9,953 nt of DNA from an uncultured Campylobacter sp. (GCA_905373295.1 CAJPSJ010000059.1:1-9953), one strand, 5' to 3'. Numbered from the stretch's first letter, positions 1-6,304 are shown. Program-made: numbers and translations. Notes: a model not told the origin generated them from the sequence alone.

Positions 1-575
1 TAGATGATTAGCGGCGCGTAATTGTCGCGGAAGACATTCACTTCGATGATCTGCTGTCCGACCTTGACGAGCTCGATGACGCCGATGAGTACGGCGATCG
101 AGGTTGTTTTTATCATCCTGCTGAATAAATTTATCGTTGCGGGCACCAGGCGCCTCATCGCAAGCGGCAGGATGACGTAGAGATAAATTTGAGATCTGCT
201 AAATGCGAGCGCTTCGGCGCTTTCGAATTGATGCTTGGGTATGCTAAGCACGGCGCCGCGCACCAGATCCATCATCTCAAAAACGCCCCAGATGCTAAAG
301 ACGATGATCGAAGCCGCGATATTTGAGATGTGGATGCCAAATGCCTTGCTCGCGCCGAAATATACGATAAATAGCCAAACGATGGGCGGCATGATGCGCA
401 CGATCTCTAGGCAAATTTTAAGCGGGATGTATAAGGCTCTGCGCCCAGAGGCCATTAAAATTCCAAATACCAAGCCTAGAGCGAGCGAAACCGCGATCGA
501 GATGAGCGCGATTTGCAGCGTGACCCCGAGCCCGCCAAGAAGCCTGATTAAATTTTCGCCGCCTAAGAGTTCCAT
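1..575 (-). CDS. Polar amino-acid ABC transporter permease, 3' end cut by window edge
   Basis: Inner-membrane permease subunit (HisM/GlnP type) of an amino-acid importer. I translated 191 residues from the ATG at 573-575; the C-terminus lies beyond base 1. Hydrophobic helices are visible at about residues 12-42, 60-78, 85-105 and 135-175. The cytoplasmic EAA loop that docks the ATPase is at residues 118-137 (ESAEALAFSRSQIYLYVILP). The usual Gly of this loop (ALG) is Ala here, a mild deviation. The region normally reading RGTPLLVQ is RIMPPIVW. The start lies 2 bases after the stop of the upstream permease, with an AGGGG ribosome-binding site at 582-586 inside that gene's last codons, so the two are almost certainly co-transcribed and translationally coupled. 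Which amino acid is carried cannot be read from the permease. An ATPase gene probably follows to the left, as in the C. jejuni Cj0467-0469 or Peb1 clusters (inference). Confidence 0.88.
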   Translation of the reverse strand, partial: MELLGGENLIRLLGGLGVTLQIALISIAVSLALGLVFGILMASGRRALYIPLKICLEIVRIMPPIVWLFIVYFGASKAFGIHISNIAASIIVFSIWGVFEMMDLVRGAVLSIPKHQFESAEALAFSRSQIYLYVILPLAMRRLVPATINLFSRMIKTTSIAVLIGVIELVKVGQQIIEVNVFRDNYAPLII

Positions 576-577
576 CG

Positions 578-1231
578 CTAGCCCCTCATATACGCAAGGC
601 GCTTTTCAAGCAGCGTAAGCGCGAGCGAAAGCGGCAGGATTATGATCAGATACGAAACGCTTAGCATAAACAGCGCTTCGTTCGTCTTGTAATACAATCC
701 GATCACGTCCTTTGCGGCATAAACGAGATCTGCGAGTGCGACGATGCTAACGATCGAGGTTTCTTTGAGTAGGAATATGATATTTGCGCTGATGGAGGGT
801 AGGGCGATTGCAAAAGCGCGCGGCAGCACGACGTAAAACACTATCTGCGCCTCGCTAAGGCCCAAGCTCATCGCGCTTTCGATCTGAGATTTTTTTATCG
901 CCTCAAAACCGAGCCTAAAGCTCTCGCTCATATAACTTCCGCCCAAAAATGCAAGACCTACAATCGCGCAGGTAAGGCCTGAAATTTGAACGTCCAGCTT
1001 CGGCAAGCCGTAGTATAGAAAAAATAGCTGAATTAAAAGCGGAGTGTTGCGAGATAGCTCGATATATGTGCTCACAAGTGGGCTTAGCAGCGGCAGCCTT
1101 TTGTATTTTATTAGCGTGCAGATAAAACCGATGATGATGGATAGTAAAATCCCGTAAAATGCGAGCTTCAGCGTTAAAATTCCCGCCTTTACGAACATCG
1201 GGCTAAATTTAGCTATAAAATCAAAATCCAT
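578..1231 (-). CDS. Polar amino-acid ABC transporter permease
   Basis: Inner-membrane permease subunit of a polar amino-acid ABC importer, 217 residues, which is normal for the HisMQ family. It has about five hydrophobic segments (residues 13-42, 62-76, 85-102, 135-170 and 188-208). The family motif RNTPLLIQLFFLYYGLP spans 61-77, and the EAA loop ESAMSLGLSEAQIVFYVVLP is at 118-137 with the canonical Gly retained. I chose the ATG at 1229-1231 because AAAGAAG lies 6 to 7 bases upstream. The ORF is open up to an ATG at 1258, but that codon directly abuts a TATAAT box at 1259-1264 and has no ribosome-binding site, so it is probably in the untranslated leader. The gene is the first of a leftward operon with the second permease, 2 bases away. 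Heteromeric pairs of such permeases usually form one transporter (family knowledge). Confidence 0.92.
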   Translation of the reverse strand: MDFDFIAKFSPMFVKAGILTLKLAFYGILLSIIIGFICTLIKYKRLPLLSPLVSTYIELSRNTPLLIQLFFLYYGLPKLDVQISGLTCAIVGLAFLGGSYMSESFRLGFEAIKKSQIESAMSLGLSEAQIVFYVVLPRAFAIALPSISANIIFLLKETSIVSIVALADLVYAAKDVIGLYYKTNEALFMLSVSYLIIILPLSLALTLLEKRLAYMRG

Positions 1232-1258
1232 AAATTCTTCTTTCCGTAAAATATGCAT

Positions 1259-1264
1259 ATTATA
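1259..1264 (-). promoter_or_regulatory. -10 box for the permease operon
   Basis: A perfect TATAAT reads leftward, with AT-rich DNA upstream and no clear -35 box, which is the usual Campylobacter sigma-70 style. Transcription would begin near 1252, giving a leader of about 20 bases before the ATG at 1231 and leaving the AAAGAAG ribosome-binding site (1238-1244) correctly placed. Confidence 0.6.
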
Positions 1265-1355
1265 CAGATAACTGATTAAAATAGTATTAAATCAGAATTT
1301 TTTTATAAAGATTCCGAAAATTTAGGAGTTTAAAAATATATCTTATAAATATATT

Positions 1356-1379
1356 TAGTCCGAGCAGATACCCGGACTA
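1356..1379 (-). terminator. Hairpin downstream of the DASS transporter gene
   Basis: Perfect 7-bp inverted repeat TAGTCCG (1356-1362) and CGGACTA (1373-1379) with a 10-base loop, starting 19 bases past the transporter stop. Reading leftward it is followed by the AT-only stretch AAATATATTTAT rather than a pure T run, so it is a plausible but imperfect intrinsic terminator separating this gene from the permease operon. Confidence 0.5.
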
Positions 1380-1397
1380 TAGAATTTTGACGGAATT

Positions 1398-2870
1398 TTA
1401 CGAGTAGAAAATATACGCGTACCCCGAAACCAAAAACGCGGAGAATATCGCTAAAATTCCGCCACTTCGTACCATTTCCGCCTGGCGAATGCGTCCCGTG
1501 CCGAAAACCAAAGCATTCGGCGGCGTCGCTACCGGCATTATGAAAGCGCAGCTTGCGCCCACACCGATTACTATAGTAAGAGTTTCTTTTGGTAGCCCCA
1601 TTTGCGCTGCTACTCCTGCAAATACTGGCACTAAAAGTGCAGCAGAGGCGGTATTGCTCGTAAATTCCGTAAGGCAGATGATAAAAACCGCCGTTACCAA
1701 AAGTACGATGTAAGTAGGCGCTCCGCCGAAAGTGTGCGCGACTAGATCGCCAAGCACCTTAGAAGCTCCGGAATCGCCTAAAACCGCACTTAGCGTAAGT
1801 CCGCCGCCGAAAAGCAACAGCACGCCCCACTCGGTGTTTTCGGCGATGTCGTGCCACTTGGCAAGCCCTAGAATGACGATTACGACTGCCGAGCAGATGG
1901 CGACGTAAGCATCGTCCACTTTAAAGCCCACAAGGGTTGAAATTTGTTTCGAAAATATCCAGCCAAGCGCTGTTAGAGCAAATACGACGATCGTAATAAT
2001 GCGCTCGCGCGTCCAAGGGATATGCTCCAGATCCATCTCTATTTTATGGCTTAAATTCGGCTTGAAAATTATATAAAGCACCACAAGCATTATTGGCAGC
2101 ATCACGCACATTAGTGGCAAACCTACCTTCATCCAGTCCGCGAAGCTGTAGTGCAAGGCTTGAGCCACGATTAAATTTGGCGGAGATCCCACGAGCGTGC
2201 CCAAACCTCCGATGCTTGCAGAATACGCGATGCCTAAAAGCAAAAACACGAGCGTGCCGCGATCTTTGCTCTCGTCCATGTTGGCGCAAATTCCAAGCGC
2301 GATCGGAAGCATCATCGCAGCAGTTGCGGTGTTTGAAACCCACATCGAAAGGATCGCCGTAGCAAGGCAGATTAAAATCGCAGCCACGCCCAAGCGACCG
2401 CCTGCGCGGGCGATTAGCCACATCGCGATCTTTTTATCGAGCTTTTGCATATGCAGAGCCGTTGCCAGCGCGAAGCCGCCGAAAAAGGTAAAGATCGTAG
2501 GGTTTGCAAAATTTGCAAGCGTGCTTTTGATGGTGGCAGCCGTGAAAGTGCCATCTTTAGCGAATTTACCAAGTCCGATAGCTACCGCAAGCACTGGCAC
2601 CATAAGCGCAGTTACCGTGATATGTACGGCCTCTGTAAGCCACATAATCGCGATAAAAGCAAGTAGCGCAAGGCCTTTTTTGACATTGGGCTCAAATGGC
2701 AATGCGGCATATAGCGCAAAGCCCACTGCGGCGGCAATCGCCATAATGATGACGCCGCGCTTAGGAAACGGCACGGTGTCGGTGAGCCTGTCTAAACCCA
2801 GCTCGTCTACGTCCGAGTCCAGCGGCCCTTGTAAGCGGGAGTTGCGTAACTCCACTTTGTGTTCTTCCAT
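1398..2870 (-). CDS. DASS/SLC13-family dicarboxylate (anion) transporter
   Basis: Secondary transporter of the divalent anion:sodium symporter family, which imports di- or tricarboxylates across the inner membrane. It is 490 residues, slightly longer than the roughly 460 of VcINDY, because of a charged N-terminal tail (1-35). Multiple hydrophobic helices run from 38 to the C-terminus. Both family SNT motifs that form the sodium and carboxylate sites are present: SNTATAAMMLPI at 179-190 and SNTASAALLVPV at 405-416. They are paired with GTLVGSPPNL (224-233) and ASCAFIMPVATPPNALV (439-455), the latter matching the PROSITE sodium:sulfate symporter signature as I recall it. The ATG at 2868-2870 has an excellent AAGGAG 5 bases upstream. 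It appears monocistronic, with its own promoter and a hairpin after the stop. The substrate is inferred to be succinate, fumarate, malate or citrate; sulfate is less likely for this subgroup. Confidence 0.92.
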   Translation of the reverse strand: MEEHKVELRNSRLQGPLDSDVDELGLDRLTDTVPFPKRGVIIMAIAAAVGFALYAALPFEPNVKKGLALLAFIAIMWLTEAVHITVTALMVPVLAVAIGLGKFAKDGTFTAATIKSTLANFANPTIFTFFGGFALATALHMQKLDKKIAMWLIARAGGRLGVAAILICLATAILSMWVSNTATAAMMLPIALGICANMDESKDRGTLVFLLLGIAYSASIGGLGTLVGSPPNLIVAQALHYSFADWMKVGLPLMCVMLPIMLVVLYIIFKPNLSHKIEMDLEHIPWTRERIITIVVFALTALGWIFSKQISTLVGFKVDDAYVAICSAVVIVILGLAKWHDIAENTEWGVLLLFGGGLTLSAVLGDSGASKVLGDLVAHTFGGAPTYIVLLVTAVFIICLTEFTSNTASAALLVPVFAGVAAQMGLPKETLTIVIGVGASCAFIMPVATPPNALVFGTGRIRQAEMVRSGGILAIFSAFLVSGYAYIFYS

Positions 2871-2875
2871 AGATA

Positions 2876-2881
2876 CTCCTT
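2876..2881 (-). promoter_or_regulatory. Ribosome-binding site of the DASS transporter
   Basis: AAGGAG in the leftward reading, 5 bases before the ATG at 2870. It fixes the start of the 490-residue protein. Confidence 0.75.
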
Positions 2882-2896
2882 TTTTGGATTTGGCTT

Positions 2897-2902
2897 ATGA
2901 TA
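2897..2902 (-). promoter_or_regulatory. Possible -10 box of the DASS transporter gene
   Basis: TATCAT preceded by TTTTTG in the leftward reading. It would place the transcript start near 2890, about 20 bases ahead of the ATG. It is a 5/6 match to TATAAT without a recognisable -35 box. Confidence 0.35.
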
Positions 2903-2957
2903 CAAAAATGAGGCGGGAATTTTATAAATTCCAAATCAAATCGTCTTAAATTTTTAA

Positions 2958-2988
2958 AAGTGCAGTTACTATCGGTAACACGGCACTT
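2958..2988. repeat. Inverted repeat upstream of the DASS transporter
   Basis: Two-part dyad: AAGTGC (2958-2963) pairs with GCACTT (2983-2988), and GTTAC (2965-2969) pairs with GTAAC (2975-2979), around a 5-base loop with a 1:3 internal mismatch. In the leftward reading the stem ends in CTTTT. It could be an operator, or an attenuator-like hairpin if transcription starts further right; it does not follow any gene that would need a terminator. Confidence 0.5.
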
Positions 2989-3255
2989 ATCTCGTGTGTA
3001 AATTTTAAATTATACATAAAAACGAACAACTAAATAGGCGATTTAAATTTCATCACAGATTATTTTTTAATGGTGTCCGGTGTTTAAATTTGCTAGCTGT
3101 TCACGGGGCGGCGACGTAGAATTTCGTCGGATTCCGTGCTGGCAATCAAGATAGAATTCTGTCCTTAGCAAACGAGATAAAATTTTATCCAAGGCGAGTG
3201 AGATAAAATTCCAAGTCTTGTCGCGAAATTCATCGAAATTTCAAAAAAAGGATAT
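2989..3255. other. Gene-free spacer between divergent DASS and outer-membrane protein genes
   Basis: No credible coding sequence on either strand. Visible structure: a small dyad CGACG (3112-3116) / CGTCG (3125-3129); a perfect 14-bp palindrome GATAAAATTTTATC at 3176-3189; and a second GAGATAAAATT about 25 bases further right. The palindrome could be a regulator site for the rightward gene, but AT-rich self-complementary DNA is common here. Confidence 0.5.
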
Positions 3256-3261
3256 TATAAT
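3256..3261 (+). promoter_or_regulatory. -10 box for the outer-membrane protein gene
   Basis: Perfect TATAAT preceded by an A-rich tract. Transcription would begin near 3268, giving an unusually long leader of about 110 bases that contains a short basic ORF and a hairpin (TGAGCG 3284-3289 / CGCTCA 3304-3309). Confidence 0.6.
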
Positions 3262-3282
3262 CAGCAAATTTTAAACGTGCTT

Positions 3283-3369
3283 ATGAGCGAGCTTGGCGGA
3301 AGACGCTCAAAGATAGCAAGCGGTAAAATGGCAAAGCGGCGGCGGAAAGCCCGAAATTATAAATTATAA
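3283..3369 (+). CDS. Possible 28-residue basic leader peptide
   Basis: A small ORF in the leader of the outer-membrane protein gene, from the ATG at 3283 to a TAA at 3367-3369. The product is strongly basic, with a MAKRRRKAR stretch near the end. Its stop codon overlaps the AAGGAG ribosome-binding site (3368-3373) of the next gene, as would suit translational coupling. Against it, there is no Shine-Dalgarno sequence before its ATG, only about 15 bases separate it from the predicted transcript start, and the start codon lies within a 6-bp hairpin. It may be a chance ORF. Confidence 0.25.
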   Translation: MSELGGRRSKIASGKMAKRRRKARNYKL

Positions 3370-3373
3370 GGAG
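3368..3373 (+). promoter_or_regulatory. Ribosome-binding site deciding a GTG start
   Basis: AAGGAG followed by AAAATGTG. The ATG at 3377 is followed at once by TGA, so it cannot start the protein. The GTG at 3379, sharing the G of that ATG, opens the long frame at a 5-base spacing. Confidence 0.8.
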
Positions 3374-3378
3374 AAAAT

Positions 3379-4011
3379 GTGAAAAATAAAATTTTAATCG
3401 CGGCGTTTGCCGCTGCGGTATGCGTGAGTTCAAGCTTTGGCGAGGGGATATTTTTAGGTATCGAGGGAGATTATTCTTTTAAATCCAGCATCACTACTAA
3501 ATGGTCTGACGAGGACGATTCTGGCACGAATAAAGATAATAAGGGGCAGGCTGCGCTCGGCTTTAAAGGCGGCTATGATTTTGGTATAGCTAGGGCGTAC
3601 GGCGAGTACTTGTATGATTTCAAAGCTTCGAAAACTGGCACTGACGAGGACATCATATTTAAACACGAGTGGAATAAGCACAGCTTGCTCGTAGGCGGGG
3701 ATTTTACGCCTGAGATTACGAATGGCTTTAAACTCGTAGCGGGCGCATATACAGGAGTTTCATTTTTGAAATATAAAATTTATTCATATGACGAATCTGA
3801 CGGAAGCAGCGATTCGCTTTCAAAGACTCTGCCTGGCTGGGTCATCGGTGCAAGACTAGGCGGGCTATATAGCTTTGATGAGCATAACGAGATCGAGTTT
3901 GGCTACAAGGCGGACTATACGAGGTACAAGGCCAGTAAGCTCGGAGAGGGCGTAGACAAGGTGTATGAGACTAACCATGGAATTTATATGGGGTATAATT
4001 TTAAATTTTAA
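3379..4011 (+). CDS. Outer-membrane beta-barrel protein (small porin/opacity-like)
   Basis: A 210-residue secreted protein. Residues 1-21 form a signal peptide: basic start MKNK, hydrophobic core, and likely cleavage after SFG (19-21). The Cys at 15 is not in a proper lipobox, so it is not predicted to be a lipoprotein. The mature part alternates polar and hydrophobic/aromatic residues in strands such as IFLGIEGDYSF, AALGFKGGYDF, ARAYGEYLYDF and GIYMGYNFKF, and it ends in Phe, the usual C-terminal signal for insertion into the outer membrane by the Bam machinery. The length suits an eight-stranded barrel of the OMP_b-brl/opacity type. Acidic, Ser/Asp-rich stretches at 45-55 and 137-150 look like surface loops. 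The start is GTG at 3379, set by the AAGGAG at 3368. It is monocistronic, with its own promoter and terminator. A specific function (adhesion, channel or structural) cannot be told from the sequence. Confidence 0.85.
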   Translation: MKNKILIAAFAAAVCVSSSFGEGIFLGIEGDYSFKSSITTKWSDEDDSGTNKDNKGQAALGFKGGYDFGIARAYGEYLYDFKASKTGTDEDIIFKHEWNKHSLLVGGDFTPEITNGFKLVAGAYTGVSFLKYKIYSYDESDGSSDSLSKTLPGWVIGARLGGLYSFDEHNEIEFGYKADYTRYKASKLGEGVDKVYETNHGIYMGYNFKF

Positions 4012-4027
4012 AAATTCTAACGTACTA

Positions 4028-4068
4028 GCGCAGGATGGAGCGAACGAACTCCCGCTCCATCCGCTTTT
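4028..4068 (+). terminator. Strong intrinsic terminator after the outer-membrane protein gene
   Basis: Perfect 10-bp stem GGATGGAGCG (4033-4042) and CGCTCCATCC (4053-4062), loop of 10 bases, followed by GCTTTT. It begins about 20 bases after the stop codon. Confidence 0.88.
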
Positions 4069-4191
4069 AAATTCCAAATAATTATTAGACGTCAAATCGC
4101 AGGATTGTTTAATCCGAAATTTGCTAGCAATTCAGACGTAATTATATGATAATCAAAGGGTGCTGCTGGTACTAGACATCAAATTTTACCC

Positions 4192-4239
4192 GCTTGCGCA
4201 TATAAAATTTAAAATTTTTAAAAATATCATTACGCAAGC
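4192..4239. repeat. Inverted repeat with AT-only loop
   Basis: GCTTGCG at 4192-4198 and CGCAAGC at 4233-4239 flank 34 bases that are almost entirely A and T. The arms share the CGCAAGC core with the repeats at 4676-4783. Confidence 0.55.
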
Positions 4240-4329
4240 TTAATTTCCTATTTTTGGTGCTATCTGGTAAGCACTTAAATTGATGGAATTTATGAAATTT
4301 TACTCAATCCGCTTTTTTCTAAGAATCGT

Positions 4330-4335
4330 TATAAT
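4330..4335 (+). promoter_or_regulatory. Orphan -10 box in the spacer
   Basis: Perfect TATAAT with a T6 tract (CTTTTTTCT) about 12 bases upstream, close to the Campylobacter promoter pattern. No protein gene follows; transcription would start near 4342. Confidence 0.45.
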
Positions 4336-4341
4336 TTCAAG

Positions 4342-4649
4342 TTGAAATAGCGGAATTTTGTCAATATCGCCATTTGCCACTTTAAATTTGTTTCATAATT
4401 GCTTCGGATATCTCACGACCCCTAGCTTGAGCCAACGTAGAAGTGCCATAAAATCATTAAAATTTGGTTGGTTGCCATAGGCAAAATTCTAAGCGAGCAC
4501 GTAAAAGAATTGCATCTTAATGTTAACCTATCTAGAGACGGATTCGCCTGTTTGCTTTATGGAAATCTCGCATTTACATCTTCGGGATTAGCACTTAAAT
4601 TTTGCGGTAAAATTCTAAAAACTACTACACCTAAGAATTTTACCGTTTT
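4342..4649 (+). ncRNA. Candidate small RNA between orphan promoter and terminator
   Basis: Defined only by a promoter-like TATAAT at 4330 and a terminator-like hairpin ending in TTTT at 4649, giving a hypothetical transcript of about 300 bases. It has no ribosome-binding site with a sensible ORF. It does not show the ends or conserved parts I would expect for tmRNA, RNase P RNA or the signal recognition particle RNA. Internal short dyads exist, for example TTGCC-ATA-GGCAA near 4473. A decayed gene is an equally possible explanation. Confidence 0.25.
4605..4649 (+). terminator. Terminator-like hairpin in the spacer
   Basis: Perfect 12-bp stem CGGTAAAATTCT (4605-4616) and AGAATTTTACCG (4634-4645), 17-base loop, then TTTT on the plus strand. 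The stem is AT-rich, so termination strength is uncertain. Confidence 0.5.
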
Positions 4650-4675
4650 AAAGCATTAAATTTTACGATTTTAAG

Positions 4676-4783
4676 ATTAACCGCAAGCGTAGAATTTTGC
4701 CTTTATAAATTCATGGTAAAAGCAGTGGCGCTTGTTCTTGCGGATTTAGATGCTAGATTAATCCGCAAGCGCTACGCTTTTAC
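4676..4783. repeat. Cluster of CCGCAAGCG repeats forming a long imperfect hairpin
   Basis: Copies of a short element related to AATCCGCAAGCG...GCTTTTAC occur in alternating orientation. The first is at 4676-4702 (ATTAACCGCAAGCG), the second inverted at 4716-4746, the third at 4760-4783. The second and third form a stem of about 24 pairs: GTAAAAGC/GCTTTTAC (4716-4723, 4776-4783), GTGGCG/CGCTAC with one G-U pair, and CTTGCGGATT/AATCCGCAAG (4737-4746, 4760-4769). A 1-base and a 6-base bulge interrupt it. It resembles REP-type palindromic elements rather than a transposon end. Confidence 0.6.
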
Positions 4784-4899
4784 TAAAATTTTATCTTTAT
4801 CAAAATTTTAAAATTTCAATTGCTGTTTTTAAAGCGCTTCGGCGCAAACATAAATTTCTAGCTGCTTCGCTATATTTTGTAAGCTAGCTCGGGGTCTTA

Positions 4900-4927
4900 A
4901 AATAGCAAGTCGTAGTGCCTGCTATTT
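4900..4927 (-). terminator. purB terminator overlapping the stop codon
   Basis: In the leftward reading, AAATAGCAGG and CTTGCTATTT form a 10-bp stem (one G-U pair) with an 8-base loop, continuing into TTTTAAG. The TAG stop of purB (4922-4924) is part of the 5' arm. Confidence 0.7.
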
Positions 4928-6253
4928 GCCAAAAACCCTAGCGAAAATCGCGTCTACATTTTTGGTGTAATATCCGTAGTCAAAGCACTCTTTGATCTCG
5001 CTTTCGCTTAGTTTTTCTCGCAGCTTTGTATCTGCGAGCAGATTTTGTAAAAATAGGCTATGCCCTTGCTCATCTATAGCTTTTTTGCCCTCTTGCAGAT
5101 CCGCCCAGACCTTCATCGCGTTACGCTGCACGATTTTATAAGCATCCTCTCTGCTAACTCCTCGTTTAGGCAGCTCTAGCAGCACGCGCTGCGAAAACAC
5201 GAGCCCACCGGTTAAATTTAGATTTCTCATCATATTTTCAGGATATACGAGCAGTTTTTCGATCAAGCTTGTCAAGCGATTTAGCATAAAATCGGCGGTT
5301 ATAAAGCCATCAGGGAGGATAAATCGCTCGACCGAGCTATGGCTGATGTCGCGTTCGTGCCATAGCGCTACATCCTCCATCGCGGGTATTGCGAAGCTAC
5401 GGATCATACGACATAGCCCCGTTACGTTTTCGCTAAGCACGGGATTTCGTTTGTGCGGCATCGCAGAGCTGCCCTTTTGACCTGGGCTAAAAAATTCCTC
5501 TGCCTCATAAACCTCGGTGCGTTGATAGTGGCGGATTGCGATAGCGATCTTTTCGCAGCTGGAAGCTAGGATCGCAAGTGCGCTCATTACCTGCGCGTAG
5601 CGATCGCGCTGGATGACTTGATTGGACGCGGGAGCGGGCTTTAGCCCCAGATATTCGCACACCAGCTCTTCCAGCTCTAGTGGAGCGTGGGCGAAATTCC
5701 CCATCGCACCGCTTATTTTGCCGTAGCTGATGACGCTTTTTGCGTGTTGCAAAAGCTCTAGCGCGCGATTTATCTCATCATACCAGACCGCAAGCACGAG
5801 TCCGAAAGTGATCGGCTCGCCGTGGATACCGTGGCTGCGCCCGACCATAAGTGTCATTTTATGCTTCATGGCTTGAGATTTTATCGCGGCTTTTAAATTT
5901 TGCACATCCTCAATGATGAGCTCCATGCTTTCTTTGATTTGTAGCGCGACGGCGGTATCGATGCAGTCACTACTAGTCATGCCGTAATGCACGAAGCGGC
6001 TCTCCTGCCCAAGGCTCTCACTCACGCTCGTTAGAAACGCGATGACGTCGTGCTTGGTGGTCTTTTCGATCTCATCTATCCGCTCGATCCTAAAGCTTGC
6101 GTTTTGTAGAATTTTATCTTTATCGCAGTCACTTATTAGACCTAGCTTATTCCACGCTTTAACCGCCGCGAGCTCGACTTTTAGCCACGCGTCGTATTTG
6201 GCTTGCAAGCTCCATTTTTCAGACATCTCTTTTCTTGCGTATCTTTCGACCAT
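4922..6253 (-). CDS. purB: Adenylosuccinate lyase
   Basis: Cytoplasmic enzyme of purine synthesis. It cleaves SAICAR to AICAR and adenylosuccinate to AMP, releasing fumarate each time. The protein is 443 residues, typical of the bacterial PurB group, and belongs to the fumarase/aspartase superfamily. Visible motifs: TKHDVIAF at 66-73; HYGMTSSDCIDTA at 89-101; GRSHGIHGEPITFG at 138-151 with the catalytic-type His141; and the superfamily signature GSSAMPHKRNP at 261-271, which carries the mobile-loop serine. The frame is open to 6490, but I chose the ATG at 6251-6253 (MVERYARKEM) because it matches the usual PurB N-terminus and has GAAAGG 8 bases upstream. The longer version would overlap the divergent gene and has no recognisable sequence. 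It is divergent from the pseudouridine synthase, with overlapping promoters. Confidence 0.97.
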   Translation of the reverse strand: MVERYARKEMSEKWSLQAKYDAWLKVELAAVKAWNKLGLISDCDKDKILQNASFRIERIDEIEKTTKHDVIAFLTSVSESLGQESRFVHYGMTSSDCIDTAVALQIKESMELIIEDVQNLKAAIKSQAMKHKMTLMVGRSHGIHGEPITFGLVLAVWYDEINRALELLQHAKSVISYGKISGAMGNFAHAPLELEELVCEYLGLKPAPASNQVIQRDRYAQVMSALAILASSCEKIAIAIRHYQRTEVYEAEEFFSPGQKGSSAMPHKRNPVLSENVTGLCRMIRSFAIPAMEDVALWHERDISHSSVERFILPDGFITADFMLNRLTSLIEKLLVYPENMMRNLNLTGGLVFSQRVLLELPKRGVSREDAYKIVQRNAMKVWADLQEGKKAIDEQGHSLFLQNLLADTKLREKLSESEIKECFDYGYYTKNVDAIFARVFGK

Positions 6254-6282
6254 TTTAGTAGCCTTTCGGTTAGAATTTCTTG

Positions 6283-6288
6283 TATAAT
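6283..6288 (+). promoter_or_regulatory. -10 box for the pseudouridine synthase gene
   Basis: Perfect TATAAT (context CTTGTATAAT). Predicted transcript start near 6295, about 34 bases before the ATG at 6329. Confidence 0.55.
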
Positions 6289-6298
6289 GATGGCAAAA

Positions 6299-6304
6299 AT
6301 TATA
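6299..6304 (-). promoter_or_regulatory. -10 box for purB
   Basis: Perfect TATAAT in the leftward reading. Predicted transcript start near 6292, giving a 39-base leader with GAAAGG (6262-6267) ahead of the purB ATG. It faces, and lies only 10 bases from, the -10 box of the divergent gene. Confidence 0.55.

Larger units (their letters stand above)
4069..4899. other. Gene-free, hairpin-rich spacer
   Basis: About 830 bases with no credible protein-coding gene: frames are short, lack ribosome-binding sites and show no family motif. It does hold structure. There is a 7-bp dyad GCTTGCG (4192-4198) / CGCAAGC (4233-4239) around an almost pure AT loop; a promoter-to-terminator interval at 4330-4649; a cluster of CCGCAAGCG-containing inverted and direct repeats at 4676-4783; and a GCGC-TTCG-GCGC mini-hairpin near 4833-4844. 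The 63-codon TTG-initiated frame at 4468-4659 runs straight through the terminator-like stem and is judged spurious. Confidence 0.6.

Noticed and set aside
235..618. Plus-strand frame of 127 codons over the left permease
   Set aside because: Antisense to a permease whose motifs are clear; no independent support.
1232..1258. Earlier ATG for the first permease (MHILRKEEF extension)
   Set aside because: The ATG abuts a TATAAT box and lacks a ribosome-binding site, whereas the ATG at 1231 has AAAGAAG at good spacing.
2197..2949. Long plus-strand frame of 250 codons opposite the DASS gene
   Set aside because: It is a mirror of a strongly supported transporter gene, with low-complexity Ala/Ser/Lys content and no ribosome-binding site.
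3086..4128. 12-bp direct repeat AAATTTGCTAGC flanking the outer-membrane protein gene (3086-3097 and 4117-4128)
   Set aside because: AAATTT is extremely common in this sequence and no transposase or further flanking identity is present, so chance is the simplest explanation.
4468..4659. 63-codon TTG-initiated frame in the spacer
   Set aside because: No ribosome-binding site or family likeness, and it runs through a terminator-like hairpin.
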